This document shows, piece after piece, positions 7,869 through 16,919 of a DNA stretch of 64,000 bases (its first letter is position 1; each line of letters begins with the position of its first letter). The stretch is taken from positions 390,896-454,895 of the forward strand of contig NZ_CANLWM010000003.1 in NCBI RefSeq assembly GCF_947494875.1, in the 5' to 3' direction. The DNA is from an uncultured Williamsia sp. Lineage in GTDB: Bacteria; Actinomycetota; Actinomycetes; Mycobacteriales; Mycobacteriaceae. Below the pieces are notes generated by a model. That model worked only from the letters and a program-made list of their open reading frames with translations. It searched no databases and was not told where the DNA came from. The position numbers were made by a program, and so were the translations under genes.

Positions 7869-8920
7869 CCGCCCACCGCCGGGAGCACCGAACACGCGCC
7901 GCAGGCCGCGCAGCCGGCCCGTTGGTCCGACCCGCTCATCCCCGCGGTGCGCAGACGGTCGGCGACCCCGCGGGCCACCTTCTCGTACACGGCCGCGTCG
8001 GGCGGTCCCACCCCGTCGACCTCCACGGCGAGCGAGCCGGGATGCGGCCGGTACGGCACGACGAACGGGTACACACCCATCTCGACCAGATCGCTCGCCC
8101 CGGCGACGAGTTCCTCCGGGTCCTCGCCGAGGCCGACGATGAGATACGTCGACACCTGATTGCGGCCGAACACCCGCACGGCCTCAGCCCAGGCCGCACG
8201 GTACTCCGAGAGCGGCACCTGTGCCTTGCCCGGCATCCACCGTCGCCGCACCTCGTCGTCGAGGGACTCGACGTGGATCCCGATCGCGTCGGCACCCGCC
8301 TCGTGCAGGTCGGTGATGACCGCGAGGTCGGCCGGTGGCTCGCACTGCACCTGCACCGGCAGTTCCGGCACGGCGGCCCGCACCGCGCGCACACATCGCG
8401 CGAGATGGGTTGCGCCACGGTCGCGGCCGTTGGACGTGCCCGTGGTCATCACCATCTGTCGGACTCCGTCGAGGTCGACGGCGGCGCGGGCGACCTCGGC
8501 GAGGTCGGCCGGCTTCTTCACCGCGACCGTCGCGCCCGACCGCAACGACTCCTCGATGGTGCAGAAGCGGCAGCGCTGGTCGGGTGCATACCGCACGCAG
8601 GTCTGCACGACGGTCGTCGCCAGCACGTCGCGACCGTGCAGGCGCGCGAGCTTCTCGTAGGCGACGCCGTCTGCGGTGTGCAGATCGTAGAAGCGTGGAC
8701 GTGCGACGGCCTCCACCGACAGCCCGGTGTCCGCGCCGTCGAGGAGGATGCGGTCCCCGTCGAACACATAGGGGCTGAGCGGGTTCCGCGGGATGGCCGC
8801 GCCCAGACCGTCGACGACGACATGACCGTCGGCGCTGGGGCCGGCGCCCGCGCCCCTCGACACCGGCGGGTCACCGCGGATGCCGAGGAGTGCGAGATCG
8901 ACGCGGGTGGAGACCGACAT
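7865..8920 (-). CDS. MSMEG_0568-family radical SAM protein (NitD)
   Basis: A 351-residue radical SAM enzyme. The cluster-binding cysteines are C108, C117 and C120 (TCVRYAPDQRCRFC), spaced C-x8-C-x2-C rather than the canonical C-x3-C-x2-C. TTGTSNGRDRG and VQVQCEPPADL follow as SAM-contact strands of the TIM barrel. The C-terminus GCAACGACS gives a CxxCxxC (C337, C340, C343), possibly for a second cluster. The family is expected to generate a 5'-deoxyadenosyl radical, but the reaction is not known. The start ATG lies 2 nt after the stop of the MSMEG_0572-family gene, and the stop overlaps the next start by 4 bp, so this is a tight operon. Confidence 0.88.
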   Translation of the reverse strand: MSVSTRVDLALLGIRGDPPVSRGAGAGPSADGHVVVDGLGAAIPRNPLSPYVFDGDRILLDGADTGLSVEAVARPRFYDLHTADGVAYEKLARLHGRDVLATTVVQTCVRYAPDQRCRFCTIEESLRSGATVAVKKPADLAEVARAAVDLDGVRQMVMTTGTSNGRDRGATHLARCVRAVRAAVPELPVQVQCEPPADLAVITDLHEAGADAIGIHVESLDDEVRRRWMPGKAQVPLSEYRAAWAEAVRVFGRNQVSTYLIVGLGEDPEELVAGASDLVEMGVYPFVVPYRPHPGSLAVEVDGVGPPDAAVYEKVARGVADRLRTAGMSGSDQRAGCAACGACSVLPAVGG

Positions 8921-8922
8921 GA

Positions 8923-9447
8923 TCAGACCATGTAGGTGGAGTTGATGATGGCGCCCTTGCGGGCGTAGTGGATGAGCGCGTCCTGCACGTCGAGCGGATG
9001 CGCCGGGATCACGCCGGCGATGAGGTCCTCCTCGCGTCCGCCGTGCAGTGCGAGTCCGAAGCGACAGCAGTAGACGGTCCCGCCCTCGCCGATGAAGGTC
9101 TCGAGCGAGTTGTTGATGTTCTGCTCACCCGGGAAGCCGCTGTCGCCGGTGGTCGGGAACCCGCGGGTGGCCAGGCAGTTGATCGCACCGGGACCGTAGA
9201 AGTAGATCGCGGACTCGAACCCCTTGCGCAGCGCGCGGGTGGCCTGCAGGACGGCGACGAAGCTCACCGACGACTCGTGCGCGATGCCGTGCACCAGGGT
9301 GAAGTAGGTCTCGCCGTCCTCGGCCTGGTAGTCGGGGAACAGCTTGGTGCCGCCGTAGATGTTCGAGCCCTTGGGCAGCGAGGGATGTGGGATCTCGGCG
9401 AGCGAGGTGGCGATGTTGGCGGCGATGGTGTCGTCGATCTCGGACAT
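8923..9447 (-). CDS. MSMEG_0572/Sll0783-family protein (NitB)
   Basis: A 174-residue cytoplasmic protein of the conserved Nit1C subunit family with no known catalytic function. Visible features are the conserved-looking SLAEIPHPSLPKGSNIYGGTKLFPDYQ, the block ETYFTLVHGIAHESSVSFVAVLQATRALRKGFESAIYFYGPGA near the middle, and a CC pair in GTVYCCRFGLALHG. The ATG at 9447 is fixed by a strong GGAGGA 5 nt upstream; longer in-frame starts lack such a site. It is the first gene of the downstream half of the cluster and has its own 168-bp upstream region with a box and hairpin matching those of the nitrilase gene. Confidence 0.85.
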   Translation of the reverse strand: MSEIDDTIAANIATSLAEIPHPSLPKGSNIYGGTKLFPDYQAEDGETYFTLVHGIAHESSVSFVAVLQATRALRKGFESAIYFYGPGAINCLATRGFPTTGDSGFPGEQNINNSLETFIGEGGTVYCCRFGLALHGGREEDLIAGVIPAHPLDVQDALIHYARKGAIINSTYMV

Positions 9448-9477
9448 GGGATCCTCCGGGAGGAGAGTGTCGGACCG

Positions 9478-9497
9478 AGAGCCGGGGATCCGGCTCT
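9478..9497 (-). promoter_or_regulatory. Leader hairpin upstream of the NitB-family gene
   Basis: On the minus strand the arms AGAGCCGG and CCGGCTCT form a perfect 8-bp stem closed by a 4-nt loop (ATCC). It sits 31-50 nt before the ATG at 9447. No T-run follows, so it looks more like a 5'-leader structure or an operator than an attenuator. A hairpin of the same stem length occupies the same place before the nitrilase gene (13524-13545). Confidence 0.55.
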
Positions 9498-9505
9498 GGT
9501 GAGGA

Positions 9506-9551
9506 CCAGTCAACGGTGATGGCGTTGCGCGGTGGTTCGGTCCGGAACAAC
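9506..9551 (-). promoter_or_regulatory. Shared regulatory element 1 (GlnR-box-like) with candidate -10
   Basis: The 28-bp segment 9524-9551 agrees at 20 positions with 13568-13595 upstream of the nitrilase gene. On the minus strand the shared core is TTGTTC, then GAACCACCGCGCAAC here versus GTAACCACTGCGCAAC there. In both copies a (G/T)ACTGG box follows after exactly 12 nt (9506-9511 here). The AC-n9-AC spacing fits the mycobacterial GlnR consensus I recall; the identity of the regulator is inferred. The distance from the start codon is nearly the same in both leaders (77 and 72 nt). Confidence 0.6.
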
Positions 9552-9615
9552 GCTGTGTTACAGGCGCATCCGAGTGTTGCGGCGGCGTTTCCGACGTCGC
9601 ACACGCCGTGACGCG

Positions 9616-11028
9616 TCACGTCGGTCGACGTGCCTTGCCCGCCGAGTCACGGATGGGACTGCGCCGCAGCCGGATCCGACCGGGGCGACAGTGTCGCGCC
9701 ACGACCGCACGCGCGAACTCGGCGATCGCGGGCTCGTCGGCATGGTCTGCGAGGGTGATGTCCGCGCACAACCCCTGTCCCGCGGGAAGGCTCACGAGGC
9801 ATTCGACGACGTCGCCGTGGCGCAGCAGGTGCTCCTCGACGCGGGCGAGGTCGACGACGGTGTCGCCGCAGGAGCGTCTGTCGGTGGTGCGGCCGACGAG
9901 GTACAGCCAGCCGTCCGCATCGAGGCGCCCGAGATCGCCTGCGGTGTCCCACCCGTCGTCGGTTCTCGACGTCGCACCGCCGACGCGGGAGTACCGGGGC
10001 GGCCCGTCACGCCGCATCCACACCGTGCCGACCTCACCGGCCGGCAGGTCTCGGCCGTCGTCGTCGCGGACGGCGATCTGTGTCCCCCCGATCCCCCGTC
10101 CGACGCTGCCGGGCCGGGCCAGCCATTCGGCCCCCGTGATCATGGTGAGCCCGAACGACTCGCTGCTGGCGTACACCTCGACGACGCGCTCGGGGCCCAG
10201 CCAGTCCATGAGTGCCCGCTTGTCCGCCGGCGGGCACGGTGCGCCGAGATGCACAACGGACCGCAGGGTTGGGACCTCCCCGCGGCGATCGACGGGCAAT
10301 CGGACGAGGCGCCGGAGGAGCGACGGGGCCATCAGCGCCCAGGTGACCTCCTGACGCCGGATGATGTCGGGGAGGTCGGAGGCGTCGGCACGCGGCGCGA
10401 GCACCAGCCGGTGATCGGTCATGAGGCCGCGGAACGCGTAGGTGAACGCCGCGGGGTGCCACAGGTCGGCGGTCACGAGTTGCACGGCGCGGCCGGGCAG
10501 GAACGGCGCGACCGGACGGTCCGGGTCGAAGCGTGCCGGCACGGTCGACCGGATGAGCTTGCGGGGGCCGGTGCTGCCCGACGACGTCGACACCTTCCAC
10601 GACGACGCCCACTGGCCGCTCGGCACGCCCGCCGCGGCGCCCGCACCGTCCGAGTCGACGGACTCGATCGTCGGGACCGCCGATCCGGGTGCCGCGACAC
10701 CGATCACGGCTGCGGGCCCGGCGAGCCGGTCGAGGTGTGCACGCTCGTCCGGTGGCAGATCAGGCGACACCGGCAGCGGGACCGCTCCGGCCGTCCACAC
10801 CGCGACCAGCGCAGCCACCATCGCGGTCGACGTGGGCAGCGCGACGACGACGGTGTCGTCGCGCACCACACCGACGGCCCGCAACCGACCGGCCAGGGCG
10901 GTGGCAGCCGCGTCGAGCGCGGTGGTGGTGAGTTCCTCGCCCGTGCCGGCGTCCACGACGAGCACCTCGTCGGGCTCGCGCAGCGCCCGGCGAGCGACGA
11001 GGTCCCCGATGGGCACGTCCCCGGACAT
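9616..11028 (-). CDS. AMP-forming acyl/aryl-adenylate ligase within the Nit1C-like cluster
   Basis: A 470-residue ANL-superfamily enzyme that would activate a carboxylate as its adenylate. The phosphate-binding loop STSSGSTGPRK is at about 148-158. VVEVYASSESFGLT is the A5-type block, and GWDTAGDLGRLDADGWLYLVGRTTD carries the ribose-binding Asp and hinge. The C-terminal SAGKARRPT holds the A10-type catalytic Lys. There is no fused carrier domain or reductase. It is not one of the standard NitB-H components. It starts 2 nt after the flavoprotein stop, so it is co-transcribed with the first half of the cluster, and it suggests that the acid released by the nitrilase may be activated further. 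Confidence 0.82.
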   Translation of the reverse strand: MSGDVPIGDLVARRALREPDEVLVVDAGTGEELTTTALDAAATALAGRLRAVGVVRDDTVVVALPTSTAMVAALVAVWTAGAVPLPVSPDLPPDERAHLDRLAGPAAVIGVAAPGSAVPTIESVDSDGAGAAAGVPSGQWASSWKVSTSSGSTGPRKLIRSTVPARFDPDRPVAPFLPGRAVQLVTADLWHPAAFTYAFRGLMTDHRLVLAPRADASDLPDIIRRQEVTWALMAPSLLRRLVRLPVDRRGEVPTLRSVVHLGAPCPPADKRALMDWLGPERVVEVYASSESFGLTMITGAEWLARPGSVGRGIGGTQIAVRDDDGRDLPAGEVGTVWMRRDGPPRYSRVGGATSRTDDGWDTAGDLGRLDADGWLYLVGRTTDRRSCGDTVVDLARVEEHLLRHGDVVECLVSLPAGQGLCADITLADHADEPAIAEFARAVVARHCRPGRIRLRRSPIRDSAGKARRPT

Positions 11029-11030
11029 CG

Positions 11031-12311
11031 TCAGCCCGAGACGGCCAGCCGGAGTCCTCCGACGGAACCGACCCGCCGCGCCACCACGTCGGCGACATGC
11101 CGTGCGTCGGTGTCGACGCCGAGGAATCGACCCGATCCCCACGTGTGCATCCACGGCAGACCGATGAAGCTGAGACCGGGCACCTCGCTGATGCCGCGGG
11201 TCTGCATCGGTCGGCCGGCGCCGTCGAACGCGCTGGCCTCGATCCAGGACCAGTCGGGGCGGTACCCGATGGCCCACACCACCGACGTGATCCCCGCCGA
11301 CGCGAGGTCGACCTCGGTCGCTTCGTCGGCCGGCTCCCACACGGGCTCGTACCGCGACGGCGGCGGGGCGTCGAGGCCCTCCCGCTCGATGTACCGGTCG
11401 ATGTCGGTGCAGATCGAGTTGTAGACCGCGTCGGCGCCGTCGAGGGCCGCGGTCAGCGTCGGTGCGAACCGCAGCCCGGCACCGTCGCAGTCGACGAGCT
11501 GGCCGTGCAACTGCATCCCCTCGCGCGCGAACGCGCGCAGGTCGATGTCGCGGCCCCCGTCACGCCCGGTGACGTAGTGGTTCGTCTTCTCGCGTGCGGG
11601 TGCGCCGCCCGGATACTGGGCGACCGGGGTGTCGTAGAGCCCCATGTCGGCGAGCCAGGTCATGACGTCGCGGCCGCGGTAGAACCGGGCGACGCGGGGT
11701 GCGCCGCCGACGGCGAGGTGGACGGTACGGCCGGCGAGATGCAGGTCCTCGGCGATCTGAGCGCCGGACTGACCGGTGCCGACCACCAGCACCGCTCCGG
11801 GCCGCAGCTGGTCGGGGTTCCGGTACTGCGCGGAGTGCAGCTGCTCGATGCCGGCGGGGATGCGCGCGGCGTACGGCGGGATGATCGGCACCTGGTAGCC
11901 GCCGGTCGCCACGACGACCTCGTCACAGGTGAGCACCTCCGCCGTCCCGCCACCGGTGGGTTCGACGGTGAGTTCCCACCCGCCGGCCGGTGCGTGCTTC
12001 AGGCGGGTGGCCCGGGTGTGGGTGCGCAGCGGCGGGTGGAAGTCCTCGAGCCACCGATCGAGCCAGGCGACGACCTCGTCGCGGGTCATGAAGCCGTCCG
12101 GGTCGTCCCCGTCGTAGGCGTGACCAGGCAGGCGGCAGTGCCAATTCGGGGTCACGAGGGTGAACGCGTCCCAGCGCGTGTCGGACCAGTGGTGCATCGG
12201 TGTGTGCGCCTCGAGGACCACGTGATCGACGCCGGACTCGGTGAGATACCAGCTGACGGCCAGACCCGCCTGTCCACCACCGACGACGGCGACGGAGACG
12301 TGGCCGCTCAC
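11031..12311 (-). CDS. MSMEG_0569-family flavin-dependent oxidoreductase (NitH)
   Basis: A 426-residue FAD/NAD(P)H monooxygenase-like protein. The N-terminal Rossmann motif VVGGGQAGLAVSWYL binds FAD at about 9-23. A second dinucleotide motif, VVGTGQSGAQIAEDL, lies near residue 197 and should bind NADPH, as in Baeyer-Villiger or N-hydroxylating flavoenzymes. VVWAIGYRPDWSW is the C-terminal FAD-contact block. The GTG at 12311 overlaps the stop of the MSMEG_0570 gene (GTGA). The family is a regular Nit1C component; whether it oxidises a nitrogen, a carbon or a cluster-specific substrate is not known. Confidence 0.87.
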   Translation of the reverse strand: MSGHVSVAVVGGGQAGLAVSWYLTESGVDHVVLEAHTPMHHWSDTRWDAFTLVTPNWHCRLPGHAYDGDDPDGFMTRDEVVAWLDRWLEDFHPPLRTHTRATRLKHAPAGGWELTVEPTGGGTAEVLTCDEVVVATGGYQVPIIPPYAARIPAGIEQLHSAQYRNPDQLRPGAVLVVGTGQSGAQIAEDLHLAGRTVHLAVGGAPRVARFYRGRDVMTWLADMGLYDTPVAQYPGGAPAREKTNHYVTGRDGGRDIDLRAFAREGMQLHGQLVDCDGAGLRFAPTLTAALDGADAVYNSICTDIDRYIEREGLDAPPPSRYEPVWEPADEATEVDLASAGITSVVWAIGYRPDWSWIEASAFDGAGRPMQTRGISEVPGLSFIGLPWMHTWGSGRFLGVDTDARHVADVVARRVGSVGGLRLAVSG

Positions 12312-12622
12312 CGGGTGCCCCTGGAGACGGTGGCCGGCAGCGGCGGGTGCATCGCCACGACGGTGACGGTCGCATCGGGTGCGAAGCCCTCGGCGCGCGA
12401 ACGGATGTGGTCGGCGGTGGCCATGGCGGAGGTGCAGGCGAACCCGTAGCGGGCCCGGACACGTTCGGCCGCCTCGCCGAGCGCGACCGTCGCGCGGTCG
12501 GTGAAGTCGGCGACCGTGTAGTCGGTGCCGGCCGTGAGGTGGTCGTGCATCACGAGGCTCGGTGAGTAGCAGTCGTCGCGAGTGCCGTCGGGCCAGCGGA
12601 CGGTCACGGTCATCTCAGGCAT
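12308..12622 (-). CDS. MSMEG_0570-family protein (NitG)
   Basis: A 104-residue protein beginning MPEMTVTVRWPDGTRDDCYSPS, which matches the opening of the MSMEG_0570 family as I recall it. The middle (YTVADFTDRATVALGEAAERVRARYGFACTSAM) contains a Cys and a helix; no catalytic motif is evident. The ATG at 12622 overlaps the 3' end of the nitrilase gene by 8 bp; an ATG at 12613 is an alternative that would remove three residues. The 3' end overlaps the flavoprotein start. A small accessory or carrier-like role next to the flavoprotein is inferred. Confidence 0.82.
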   Translation of the reverse strand: MPEMTVTVRWPDGTRDDCYSPSLVMHDHLTAGTDYTVADFTDRATVALGEAAERVRARYGFACTSAMATADHIRSRAEGFAPDATVTVVAMHPPLPATVSRGTR

Positions 12623-13496
12623 GGGCCAGGTTCCCCTGCGTGAGTGCGCCGTACACGTCGGGGCGACGGTCGCGCAGGTGGAACATCCCTCCGCGCATCG
12701 CGGCGAACGTGCCCTCGATGTCGACGTCCGCGACAGCCATGCCGGATTCGAGAAGTGTCGTGGCCAGGACGTTGCCGCCCGGGTCGACGACCTTGGCGTT
12801 GCCGACGTACCGCAGCGACCCGAAGGTGCCGGACTGGTTCGAGGCGACCCAGAACACCTGGTTGTCCAGGGCGCGGGCGGAGTCGAACAGGTTGAACCGG
12901 TAGGTCCACCGGTCCTGCTGCAGGTCCTCGGCGGTGGCGGTGCGTGCGGCCGGCCACGCCGAGAGGCTGGCGATGATCTGGGCCCCGTCGAGCGCCATCA
13001 CGCGGGCCGCCTCGGGGAACGCCTTGTCGTAACAGATCTGCAGGCCGACACGGCCGACGGGCGTGTCGAACACCCCGTACCCGTCGCCGGATGCGTAGGA
13101 CATGTTCTCGCCCAACGGCTGGTGCACCTTGCGGTAGTTGCCGTAGATGCCACTGCCGTCGAGCACCGCGGCGGCGTTGAAGCGGGTGGGTTCGCCGTCG
13201 GGACCGTCGGCGAGTTCGCAGAAGCCGATGGCGACGAGCATGTCACCGGCGATGTCGCGGACCCGGGCGAGTTCCGGACCGTCCAGGGTGATCGCCGGGG
13301 GCAGCGAGACCGCCGAGTCCCGGCGCGTGTCGCCGTGGTTGCCCAGCGAGGAGAGGTAGCCGCCGATCGCGGCCTCCGGGAGGACGAGGAAGTCGACCCC
13401 GCGGGCCCGGGCCCGGCTGACGAGATCGGCGATGAGGGCGTAGTTCTGGTCGAGGTCGCGGGTGAAGTTCGCGGACACGGCGGCGATGGTCGTCAT
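12615..13496 (-). CDS. Nitrilase-superfamily hydrolase with intact triad (NitC), first gene of the cluster
   Basis: A 293-residue carbon-nitrogen hydrolase. All three catalytic residues are present: Glu41 (LVLPEAAIGGY), Lys123 (YRKVHQP) and Cys155 (LQICYDKAFPE). Nitrilases hydrolyse nitriles to acid and ammonia through a thioimidate at the Cys; in Nit1C clusters this protein has been associated with cyanide/nitrile use as nitrogen source. The ATG at 13496 has AGGAG about 8 nt upstream. The 153-bp upstream region carries a GlnR-like box and hairpin. It is clearly paralogous to the degenerate copy at 5511-6383; in this copy the catalytic residues have not changed. Confidence 0.9.
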   Translation of the reverse strand: MTTIAAVSANFTRDLDQNYALIADLVSRARARGVDFLVLPEAAIGGYLSSLGNHGDTRRDSAVSLPPAITLDGPELARVRDIAGDMLVAIGFCELADGPDGEPTRFNAAAVLDGSGIYGNYRKVHQPLGENMSYASGDGYGVFDTPVGRVGLQICYDKAFPEAARVMALDGAQIIASLSAWPAARTATAEDLQQDRWTYRFNLFDSARALDNQVFWVASNQSGTFGSLRYVGNAKVVDPGGNVLATTLLESGMAVADVDIEGTFAAMRGGMFHLRDRRPDVYGALTQGNLAHA

Positions 13497-13523
13497 CGCA
13501 CTCTCCTGCTGCTGGGGGACGGG

Positions 13524-13545
13524 AGCACACACGTCGATGTGTGCT
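13524..13545 (-). promoter_or_regulatory. Leader inverted repeat upstream of the nitrilase gene
   Basis: Perfect 8-bp arms AGCACACA and TGTGTGCT are separated by 6 nt. The repeat lies 28-49 nt before the ATG at 13496 and just downstream of the TACTGG box, so it would form at the very 5' end of the transcript or act as an operator over the start site. The position matches the hairpin at 9478-9497, but the sequence of the stem does not, which favours a role for structure rather than a shared protein site. Confidence 0.5.
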
Positions 13546-13549
13546 GTAC

Positions 13550-13595
13550 CCAGTAAGCGGTCCGCGTGTTGCGCAGTGGTTACCGACAGAACAAA
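13550..13595 (-). promoter_or_regulatory. Shared regulatory element 2 (GlnR-box-like) with candidate -10
   Basis: Partner of the element at 9506-9551. Segment 13568-13595 contains, on the minus strand, TTGTTC followed by GTAAC-N6-GCAAC, the half-site pattern expected for an actinobacterial GlnR box. TACTGG at 13550-13555 follows after 12 nt and is the likely -10 box. It is placed to activate the nitrilase-NitG-NitH-ligase unit under nitrogen limitation (inference). Confidence 0.6.
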
Positions 13596-13649
13596 CCGCC
13601 GCTGCGGTGTCCTCACAGTCGTCACGCTTGCGACATCTCCGCAGCCGGA

Positions 13650-14639
13650 TCAGCGCGCGTCGAACGCCTCGACGATCTGCTGTGCGCCCAGCGCGGGGGT
13701 CAGACCACCCGAGCGGACGGCCTCCTCGGCGCGCCGACGGGCCTCCCGCACACCGGGATCGGTGTCGAGGCGGTCGGTGAGGATGTCGGTCACCATCGAC
13801 CACATCCACCGGACCTGTTGGCGACGCCGACGCTCGGCGAACTCGCCCGCGTCGGCGAGCACCTGCTTGTGCTGGAGCACCGTGTCCCAGAACTCGGTGA
13901 CACCGATGTTCTCGAGCGCGCTCATCGTGAGCACCGGCGGATGCCACAGCGCGTCGTGGGGGTAGAGCAGGTGCAGTGCGCCGCGGAGTTCGCGCGCGGC
14001 GGAGCGGGCGTCGCGTTCGTGCTTGCCGTCGGCCTTGTTCACCACCACGATGTCGGCGAGCTCCAGCACACCCTTCTTGATCCCCTGCAGCGAGTCGCCG
14101 GTGCGCGCGAGGGTGAGGAAGCAGAAGCTGTCGACCATGTTCGCGACGGTCACCTCGGACTGCCCCACGCCGACCGTCTCGACGATGACCACGTCGTAGC
14201 CGGCTGCCTCGAGGACCACCATCGTCTCGCGCGTCGCCTTCGCGACGCCGCCGAGCGTGCCCGAGGTGGGCGACGGCCGGATGTAGGCGTCGGGGTGCAC
14301 CGACAGCTGCCCCATCCGGGTCTTGTCACCGAGGATCGATCCACCGGTCTTCGTCGACGACGGGTCGACGGCGAGCACCGCGACGCGGTGACCCTGCTCG
14401 AGCAGGTGCATCCCGAGCGCCTCGATGGTCGTCGACTTGCCCACCCCGGGAACGCCGGTGATGCCCACGCGGTAGGAGTTCCCGGCGTGCGGGGTCAGCT
14501 CCAGCAGCATCTCCTGGGCTGCGGACCGGTGGTCGGGGCGCGTGGACTCCACGAGTGTGATCGCGCGCGCGAGTCGGGCACGGTCACCGTCCCGGACGGC
14601 AGCGGCCAGCTCACCGGGGTCGATCGAGGGTGCGGGCAT
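13650..14639 (-). CDS. meaB: Methylmalonyl-CoA mutase-associated GTPase MeaB
   Basis: A 329-residue G3E-family P-loop GTPase that gates delivery of adenosylcobalamin to methylmalonyl-CoA mutase and protects it from inactivation. GITGVPGVGKSTTIEALG is Walker A (about 59-76). VLAVDPSSTKTGGSILGDKTRM is the switch region, VIVETVGVGQSE is Walker B/switch II, and VVNKADG is the NKxD base-recognition motif. The C-terminal helical dimerisation arm is present. It follows mutB on the same strand with a 12-bp gap, so mutA-mutB-meaB form one operon. Confidence 0.95.
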   Translation of the reverse strand: MPAPSIDPGELAAAVRDGDRARLARAITLVESTRPDHRSAAQEMLLELTPHAGNSYRVGITGVPGVGKSTTIEALGMHLLEQGHRVAVLAVDPSSTKTGGSILGDKTRMGQLSVHPDAYIRPSPTSGTLGGVAKATRETMVVLEAAGYDVVIVETVGVGQSEVTVANMVDSFCFLTLARTGDSLQGIKKGVLELADIVVVNKADGKHERDARSAARELRGALHLLYPHDALWHPPVLTMSALENIGVTEFWDTVLQHKQVLADAGEFAERRRRQQVRWMWSMVTDILTDRLDTDPGVREARRRAEEAVRSGGLTPALGAQQIVEAFDAR

Positions 14640-14651
14640 CGGTGTCGGCGA

Positions 14652-16915
<2,264 letters not shown>

Positions 16916-16919
<4 letters not shown>

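Noticed and set aside
9616..9640. Truncation of the AMP-forming ligase at its C-terminus
   Set aside because: The final residues still contain the GK motif with catalytic Lys, so the enzyme ends about where it should.
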